The position numbers and the translations under genes are program-made. The notes below the pieces were generated by a model. It was not told where the DNA came from. It saw nothing but the letters and a program-made list of their open reading frames with translations, and did no database searches. 19,712 bases of DNA from the NCBI GenBank assembly GCA_903911455.1, contig CAIWDQ010000211.1, positions 1 through 19,712 of the forward strand. Reading direction: 5' to 3'. The DNA is from an uncultured bacterium. GTDB lineage: Bacteria; Bacteroidota; Bacteroidia; Bacteroidales; JACABE01. Positions 14,575 to 19,712 of this stretch are shown here, piece after piece (the first letter of the stretch is position 1; each line of letters starts with the position of its first letter).

Positions 14575-15624
14575 TTACCTGTTAATAACTTTAAAATAGT
14601 CTGCTGATCTAATTAAATGATCGAAAACAAAGAACTGAATCGTCACAAAATCTTTCCCATCATTTATCAATGCATAAAATCTGTCGCGATCCATAAGTAC
14701 CTGCAGATTATCTATATCATCAACCTGCCCCATATCTGCCGGCTTAGGGAATGTAGTAATTGTAGTACTCTTCCCTGAGATATTAGTTACAGTTAGTATA
14801 TGTAAAGGCTTATCTCTTGTTAAAGAATCAATAGCATGTTTACCAATATTATTTCTGAAAGCTTCGAAACTAATATTTGTAAAAGAAGACAAATATTCCA
14901 GAACCTTTAAGGTATCATATTGATTAACGATCTGATTAGTTGCAAGTAATTTCAAATCAAAACTTCTTCCATTCCTTGTTATTTCAAAAGAAGAATCAGG
15001 AAAGTTAGGATAAACTAATTTTACTGATTTAAGATCTGAGATCTTTATATCAAATAAATCATGAGCCCTCCAGTCTGTTTCAACTGCTGAAAAGCGAGGA
15101 GAAACAAATCCACGAAAGCCAGGAATATAAACAATAGAGGGATCTTCAGCACCTTCCATTTGCATAAAGGTACCCATATTATCTTGAGTTTCGCCTCCAA
15201 CATAATATACTTTTGTAAGCTTTTCGTGTTTAAACAGTTTAATTTTATCAAATAGATTAATACGATAAACCATCTGATAGATCTCTACTTTAACACTTCT
15301 TGCAGCAAGCCACTTAATAACATTATTTCTTCCGGCTTTTGAAACAGGTTCTCTTACTTTCAACTCATTAATAGTTTCAAGTAACATATTCATTAATTGC
15401 CTGCTTGCATTGTAATCCTTATTTAGTTTCCAATTCTGCTCGTCTATTCTCTCAAGAGTAACTTTATTATTAAGTTTATCTCCCATGAATATCTTTGTAA
15501 TTGTTGATACGTCTTCTACTGCGAAATCATCAACAATTGTACTTTTTTTATTTGAGAACAGTAATATAACTGCAAATATTGCTAAAACAAGAGTAAGGAT
15601 TATTATGATCCTGTTTTTCTTCAT
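14575..15624 (-). CDS. DUF4340 domain protein, gldFG-associated
   Basis: A 349-residue protein with an N-terminal membrane helix (about 5-24) and a large extracytoplasmic part. It matches the DUF4340 pattern as I know it: a hydrophobic start, VEDVSTITKIFMGD, a WKLN beta segment, and repeated beta-rich halves with LKSVKLVYPNFPDSSFEITR and DRFYALINDGK. DUF4340 proteins are commonly encoded next to GldG-like ABC transporter components and are thought to act with them at the outer face of the membrane; the molecular function is unknown. It lies 39 bases after gldG and 85 bases before dnaN. Confidence 0.8.
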   Translation of the reverse strand: MKKNRIIIILTLVLAIFAVILLFSNKKSTIVDDFAVEDVSTITKIFMGDKLNNKVTLERIDEQNWKLNKDYNASRQLMNMLLETINELKVREPVSKAGRNNVIKWLAARSVKVEIYQMVYRINLFDKIKLFKHEKLTKVYYVGGETQDNMGTFMQMEGAEDPSIVYIPGFRGFVSPRFSAVETDWRAHDLFDIKISDLKSVKLVYPNFPDSSFEITRNGRSFDLKLLATNQIVNQYDTLKVLEYLSSFTNISFEAFRNNIGKHAIDSLTRDKPLHILTVTNISGKSTTITTFPKPADMGQVDDIDNLQVLMDRDRFYALINDGKDFVTIQFFVFDHLIRSADYFKVINR

Positions 15625-15663
15625 AGTTTTCTATTGATTAAGTTTTATTTGTTCTTTATTAAA

Positions 15664-17448
15664 TTAAACAGAGTATTTTCTTTTACGTAAGTATACCTGT
15701 ATTATCCCGAACAATAACACTAAAAGTACAGGCACGATAACATTAATAAGCTGCCATTTTAATCTGGATTCATCCATTTCAGTTTTATTAAGCATCCTTA
15801 GTTTTAGTTCTCTTGATCTTACTGTTATTAAACTTGCGCCATCAGTTAGATAATTCATACAGTTAAGGACAAACTCTTTGTTACCAAACGTTTGTTTTGT
15901 AAATTGATCATAACCTAATGGAAGAGGATATCCTTTAGAGTAATGCAACTGATTCTTTATAATATCCCCATCTGCAACAACTATCATACTTGTTGGGACA
16001 CTCTTAGTCATAAATCCTATTAACTTACTTTCAGTAATTTCGGGAGTCATGTTGTGGATAAAGTTTGACTCAAATGTACCTTCCAGTAGAACTGCAACAG
16101 GTTGAAATGGTTTGTTAAACATGCGGGTATCAGGTTTCTTCTTTTGAATCTCTAAGTCAATAATAACAGGAGCATTTACTAAGCGAGAATAATTAGATGA
16201 TGAAAGAAGAATCGTCTTCTTAACATTATTTTCAATAGTATCGATACTACTTACAAACTCTGTTTTAATAGCATTAAGGTTATTAACGATAGGATGTTTA
16301 GATGTTGGCATGATTATAGGGAAATAATACCAGGGCATAAACTTTATCTGAGGCTGCCCTCCTACTTTGCCGACAACTGTTGGGATTGGCAGTGCATTTA
16401 AATCCTGAATGAGGTTGGTATTTAAGCGTACACCGTATTTAAACAGCTGATCGGTTAAATTAATTTCATTAGTTACGGCAACAGTATGGTTCGATTCTTT
16501 TAAACTATCCATGCTGGTAAAAACAGGATCTACTAACCAAAGCACTTTTCCTCCATACATAACAAACTGATCAATCACAAACTTTTCTCTGTCAGTGAAT
16601 GCAAGAGTTGGTTTAGCGATAATGATAGCTGTGTACTTATTCCTTATCTTAGTTTTAGATGTATCCGAATCAGGATGATCTGTTAAACTATTAATATTAA
16701 CAGAGAACTTACCATTTACTGAATCTTTCAGATGCACGAACTCTACCTGATAGTATTCAGAAAGGGATGTAGTAATATCATAAAGATCTATCTTTCTTAA
16801 CTCTCCCTGACCTTCAATGATTGCAACTTTAGGTTTACTTCTGATGCTCAACTTTCGGATTGTATTAGAGATATTGTATTCTAAAGCCTGTATTGAGTTA
16901 TTAATTACACTCTCCGACTCTAATCCCAACTGAGAGTTGAGGAGTTCGAGAGGTATTGTTTTATTTTTATAAGTTACCTCAGCACATGGAAAGATTATCT
17001 GTTGCTTGGTAGCTCCTTTATCTTTAACTTGTAGATTTGTAGGTTGCAATCCTTTTGCGACAAGCTGCTTATAGAGTTCGTTTCTTTCTTTTTTGTTAGT
17101 GATAGTATTAGGATCGTAAAACTCGTACTGTATATTCTTATTATATGCTCTAAATTCGTCGAGCATTTCTTTGGTTTCGTTATGCAGTCTTTTGAACCCT
17201 GCAGGGAAATCTCCTTCAAGATAAACCTTAAAATAGACTATATCATCCAGGTTCTTTAATAGATCTTTAGTAGTTTTGGATAGCGAATATCTTTTTTCGC
17301 TTGTTAGATCGGCTCTAAAGAATACAAAATAGCCTATTACATTTATCAGAATTATTATTATAAAACTAAATATCAGTTGAGTGATATTACTACGCTTCAT
17401 GTTCTTTTTCTTATTTTCCATAGCAGTGTCAGATTTTAGATTTACCAT
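15664..17448 (-). CDS. gldG: GldG, gliding-type ABC transporter auxiliary subunit
   Basis: A protein of 594 residues from the start at 17448, with an N-terminal membrane helix (about 25-46), a long extracytoplasmic region of the ABC-type uncharacterised transport type, and a C-terminal membrane helix (about 567-587) followed by RKRKYSV. Landmarks are RADLTSEKRYSLSKTTKDLLKNLDD after the first helix, EFYDPNTI, IEGQGE, and GGKVLWLVDPVF. The gene starts with ATGGTAA, overlapping the gldF stop by 7 bases, which argues for coupled translation. Internal ATGs at 17421 and 17397 are alternatives. In Flavobacterium, GldA, GldF and GldG form an ABC transporter needed for gliding, but close homologues occur in many non-gliding Bacteroidota. 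No gldA-like ATPase gene is in the window. Confidence 0.9.
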   Translation of the reverse strand: MVNLKSDTAMENKKKNMKRSNITQLIFSFIIIILINVIGYFVFFRADLTSEKRYSLSKTTKDLLKNLDDIVYFKVYLEGDFPAGFKRLHNETKEMLDEFRAYNKNIQYEFYDPNTITNKKERNELYKQLVAKGLQPTNLQVKDKGATKQQIIFPCAEVTYKNKTIPLELLNSQLGLESESVINNSIQALEYNISNTIRKLSIRSKPKVAIIEGQGELRKIDLYDITTSLSEYYQVEFVHLKDSVNGKFSVNINSLTDHPDSDTSKTKIRNKYTAIIIAKPTLAFTDREKFVIDQFVMYGGKVLWLVDPVFTSMDSLKESNHTVAVTNEINLTDQLFKYGVRLNTNLIQDLNALPIPTVVGKVGGQPQIKFMPWYYFPIIMPTSKHPIVNNLNAIKTEFVSSIDTIENNVKKTILLSSSNYSRLVNAPVIIDLEIQKKKPDTRMFNKPFQPVAVLLEGTFESNFIHNMTPEITESKLIGFMTKSVPTSMIVVADGDIIKNQLHYSKGYPLPLGYDQFTKQTFGNKEFVLNCMNYLTDGASLITVRSRELKLRMLNKTEMDESRLKWQLINVIVPVLLVLLFGIIQVYLRKRKYSV

Positions 17449-18173
17449 TTACGACTTTGTAATGATGTTTTTGTAAGTAATATAAAAAAAGAAATGATAC
17501 TAAAGTAATAGATTACATCGCGACTATCCACTACGCCTCTGCTTATTGACGAATAGTGATGACTAATGCCTATAGATTTAATAAATAAATCGAAAGGACC
17601 AAATAGCTCTAAATTAAAAATGAATTCGAAGCCTAAGTAGAAGAATCCACAAATGAATACTGACATTATAAAGGAAACAATTTGATTGTCGGTGATTGAC
17701 GAACAGAATAAACCTATTGATGCGAAGGTGGCTCCTAATAAGAGTAATCCTATATATGAGCCCCAGGTTCCGCCCATATCTATATTGCCTACAGGTAGTC
17801 CCAGATGATAAACTGTATAGAAGTAAACTAATGTAGGAAGCAGTGCAAATATAATGATAACTACCCCTGCCAGATATTTAGCTAATATGATTTGTAAATC
17901 GGTTAAAGGCTTGGTAAGTAATAGTTCTATTGTACCAAGTTTCTTTTCGTCGGCGAAAGTACGCATGGTGATAGCTGGAATTAAGAACAAAAATACGAAG
18001 GGTGCCAACATAAACATACCGTCTAAACCTGCGTAACCGTAATCAAGAATGTTGAAATCTAAGGGGAACACCCATAGAAATAAACCATTGATTAGCAGGA
18101 AGACTGTGATGACTATGTAGCCTGTTAATGAGTTTAAAAAATTACTTACTTCTTTCTTTAATAATGTGAACAT
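17442..18173 (-). CDS. gldF: GldF, gliding-type ABC transporter permease
   Basis: A 243-residue permease of the ABC-2 type with about six membrane helices. The N-terminal block LLKKEVSNFLNSLTGYIVITVFLLINGLFLWVF and the segment TMRTFADEKKLGTIELLLTKPLTD are hallmarks of GldF. The second contains the coupling region common to ABC-2 permeases. It is the first gene of the leftward cluster gldF-gldG-DUF4340-dnaN and overlaps gldG by 7 bases. The ATP-binding partner must be encoded elsewhere. Presence of gldFG alone does not prove gliding motility. Confidence 0.92.
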   Translation of the reverse strand: MFTLLKKEVSNFLNSLTGYIVITVFLLINGLFLWVFPLDFNILDYGYAGLDGMFMLAPFVFLFLIPAITMRTFADEKKLGTIELLLTKPLTDLQIILAKYLAGVVIIIFALLPTLVYFYTVYHLGLPVGNIDMGGTWGSYIGLLLLGATFASIGLFCSSITDNQIVSFIMSVFICGFFYLGFEFIFNLELFGPFDLFIKSIGISHHYSSISRGVVDSRDVIYYFSIISFFILLTKTSLQSRKW

Positions 18174-18217
18174 GATAAGGACATTTTTATTCCTGAAATT
18201 AGTCTGCGAAGTTACAT

Positions 18218-18249
18218 TAAATTTAGGACACCAACACTAACTTAACAAA
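18218..18249 (-). promoter_or_regulatory. Predicted promoter of the gldFG-DUF4340-dnaN cluster
   Basis: On - TTTG (18246-18249) lies 20 bases upstream of TAAATTTA (18218-18225), seven of eight matches to the Bacteroidota -7 box at the usual spacing. The gldF ATG follows about 45 bases downstream. Confidence 0.55.
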
Positions 18250-18278
18250 TATTAATAAACAAGGGGGGATTAAAGATG

Positions 18279-18308
18279 AATTAAGAATTAAAAATTAAGA
18301 ATTAAGAT
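18279..18308. repeat. AATTAAGAATT-type intergenic repeat, copy 2
   Basis: A tandem of AATTAAGAATT-like units, sharing the core AATTAAGAATTAAAAATTA with the copy at 1602-1633. It is one of at least three repeat types packed into the gene-free stretch 18174-18641. Confidence 0.55.
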
Positions 18309-18402
18309 TTTTTTAAAAAATAAGAAAACTATTCTCATCGACATTGCGAGCCTCAATACTTTAAGCACACTAAATGTTATGACAATTTTTAATTAACCAC
18401 TA

Positions 18403-18437
18403 CGTCATTAGTAACGCAGTGAAGCAATCTCTTTTTT
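18403..18437. repeat. Possible decayed copy of a dispersed CGTCATTGCGAG...GAAGCAATCTC repeat
   Basis: CGTCATTAGTAACGCAGTGAAGCAATCTCTTTTTT resembles dispersed intergenic repeats I know with the outline CGTCATTGCGAG, a short variable part, then GAAGCAATCTC (written here in pieces: 18403-18410 CGTCATTA, 18421-18433 GAAGCAATCTCTT). A second fragment, CGACATTGCGAGCC, lies at 18339-18352. The assignment is from memory of the pattern only. Confidence 0.4.
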
Positions 18438-18499
18438 GTGACAACTAAGTATAAAACTACACTATTGACATCATTTGTTTTGTAAATTGATTATTAAAT

Positions 18500-18577
18500 C
18501 CTGACAGGTATTTTCTCTCCTGTCAGGTATAAATCTAAGAAGGCTTTTAAACCTGACAGGATGGTAAACCTGTCAGG
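18500..18577. repeat. Two CCTGACAGG/CCTGTCAGG hairpin elements
   Basis: CCTGACAGG at 18500-18508 pairs with CCTGTCAGG at 18519-18527, and again CCTGACAGG at 18552-18560 pairs with CCTGTCAGG at 18569-18577. Each makes a 9-bp GC-rich hairpin in very AT-rich surroundings. They lie about 65 bases beyond the stop of the gene at 18642-19631 (-), so they could also end or stabilise that transcript. Repeated CCTGACAGG hairpins are, to my memory, a known type of dispersed element in Bacteroidota. Confidence 0.75.
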
Positions 18578-18641
18578 ATGTATAGATAGATTTATTTTTA
18601 CACTTGATTTCCTGAAAGATTAGTTGCAAAAATACACAACT

Positions 18642-19631
18642 TTACTTTTTCTTTTTTGTGAAACGATAGGTAACTTTAGCGGCTTTCTTGGGGCTTAGGG
18701 GTATTATCCTATCAAGTTCGATGTTTATTACTAGTTTATTATTTATGTATGTTGTTGGTAAGATAATTGTTTTGTCATAATAGATACCCATACCGCTGAT
18801 CACAATAATGTCAGCATCTTTTTTATATATCTTTTCTTCGTAATCACCTTTAGAATTGGTGGTTCTGATTTTCTTCTTTTTGCCTGCTACCAGCTTAGCA
18901 TTTACAATAGGCTCTTTAGTAACACTATCAGTCACCTTCCCATTAATTGTAACCATGTAAGTAGCGTGTTTTCCGGACTTCAGCACGCGCCTTCTCGACT
19001 TCTTATAACTTGTATTAAAGTCTGGGTTAGTATCCTGATACACACTTACTGCTGTATCCAACACGCTTTTAAGCATAGTTCTGCTACTTTTAATCTTAGC
19101 TGTTGTATCTTTAATTACTTTTGTATTCTTTAAGATTGCAAGCTTTAATTTTGGGAGTAGTAATCCAAAATCGTTAAGATTAGCAGTTAACTCATCAATC
19201 TGATCTTGAGTAATTCCAAAAGGGATTAGCAATGCACCAGCCACAACAGCCATCTGTTGTACATAAGTTGCAGCCATGAAGAAATCATTATCCGACATAG
19301 CTCTAAGTGTTGACTTTGAGTAATCCAGCAACTCGGCTTCTTCTGTCCTGTCTTTCGAACGGCAATATAGAAGCAATGCCTGTTTGATTGTAAACACCTC
19401 ATGTTCGGTTTCAAGCCTTAAGTCATCTTTTGTAATTGTTATCCCTTTAGGCTTTTTGAACTTAATGACGTTAAAGGCTCTTATCTGCCTGATATTAACA
19501 GTTAATTCATCAACACAATCTACTATCAACGGATTGTTCAACCATACATACTTAAACCTGTTCATTGTCTTAGCAGTATTGATCATCATCATAAAATAAG
19601 ATTCATCTATATCATTCATAAGGTTATACAT
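18642..19631 (-). CDS. Protein of unknown function with C-terminal carboxypeptidase-regulatory-like domain
   Basis: A 329-residue protein without a signal peptide or membrane helix. The C-terminal part (about 226-308, starting at MVTINGKVTDSVTKEPIVNA) has the pattern of a carboxypeptidase regulatory-like beta-sandwich: a G-K-V-T-D turn, a P-I-x-N-A segment, then TTNSKGDYE. This fold is widespread in Bacteroidota, mostly in surface proteins. The N-terminal 200 residues are mainly helical and I do not recognise them. A basic linker (KSRRR, about 210) joins the parts, and the protein ends in KKKK. The ATG at 19631 is the longest start; an ATG at 19619 is an alternative. An inverted repeat (AATGAGT at 19661-19667, ACTCATT at 19676-19682) lies about 30-50 bases upstream and may be an operator. 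Confidence 0.65.
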   Translation of the reverse strand: MYNLMNDIDESYFMMMINTAKTMNRFKYVWLNNPLIVDCVDELTVNIRQIRAFNVIKFKKPKGITITKDDLRLETEHEVFTIKQALLLYCRSKDRTEEAELLDYSKSTLRAMSDNDFFMAATYVQQMAVVAGALLIPFGITQDQIDELTANLNDFGLLLPKLKLAILKNTKVIKDTTAKIKSSRTMLKSVLDTAVSVYQDTNPDFNTSYKKSRRRVLKSGKHATYMVTINGKVTDSVTKEPIVNAKLVAGKKKKIRTTNSKGDYEEKIYKKDADIIVISGMGIYYDKTIILPTTYINNKLVINIELDRIIPLSPKKAAKVTYRFTKKKK

Positions 19632-19712
19632 TTAAATGTTGTCATTTAATTTGTGTTTATAATGAGTATTTATTCACTCATTATTTGTTTGTAAAGATAC
19701 TACATTTTTTAC

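Overview
The window reads as part of a Bacteroidota chromosome, probably Bacteroidales or Marinilabiliales-like. This rests on AT-rich DNA, TAnnTTTG-type -7 promoter boxes, adjacent gldF and gldG genes, a DUF4340 gene next to dnaN, and a DxDxDG-loop secreted protein of a kind common in that phylum. The taxonomic call is inference from gene content. There are 16 protein genes and no rRNA or tRNA that I can see.

Left end (1-2278): a sugar-porter MFS transporter on + converges on an AhpD/carboxymuconolactone-decarboxylase-like gene on -, with a strong shared hairpin terminator between them.

Centre (2279-9647, +): the most interesting part. A 549-base regulatory region carries a good sigma-54 (-24/-12) promoter candidate, with a near-perfect 15-bp palindrome about 90 bp upstream of it. 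Four genes follow: a membrane-anchored GcvH-like protein, a Tat-exported ferredoxin with 16 cysteines (four [4Fe-4S] clusters, HybA-like), a HybB/NrfD-like integral membrane quinone-reacting subunit, and a second paralogous GcvH-like protein. After a 207-base gap come a histidine kinase with c-type-heme motifs in its extracytoplasmic sensor and an NtrC-type sigma-54 activator. A palindrome nearly identical to the upstream one lies in front of the kinase gene. The simplest model is a self-contained unit: the heme sensor phosphorylates the sigma-54 activator, which turns on a quinone-linked electron-transfer module that has no catalytic (hydrogenase or molybdoenzyme) subunit nearby. Both GcvH-like proteins have their only nearby lysine shifted by one residue from the lipoylation position, so they may be scaffolds rather than lipoyl carriers.

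Next (9712-11882): an archaemetzincin metalloprotease gene (+), then a non-coding stretch with eight imperfect 21-bp tandem repeats and flanking inverted arms, a terminator, and a secreted protein with a long disordered Asn/Gln/Arg tail (-).

Right side (11988-18173, -): a family-39-like membrane glycosyltransferase; a terminator; then the likely operon gldF-gldG-DUF4340-dnaN, transcribed leftward from a predicted Bacteroidota promoter at 18218-18249. A 468-base gap (18174-18641) holds several dispersed intergenic repeat types. The last gene (18642-19631, -) encodes a protein of unknown function ending in a carboxypeptidase-regulatory-like beta-sandwich domain. All assignments come from reading the sequence; no database search was run.
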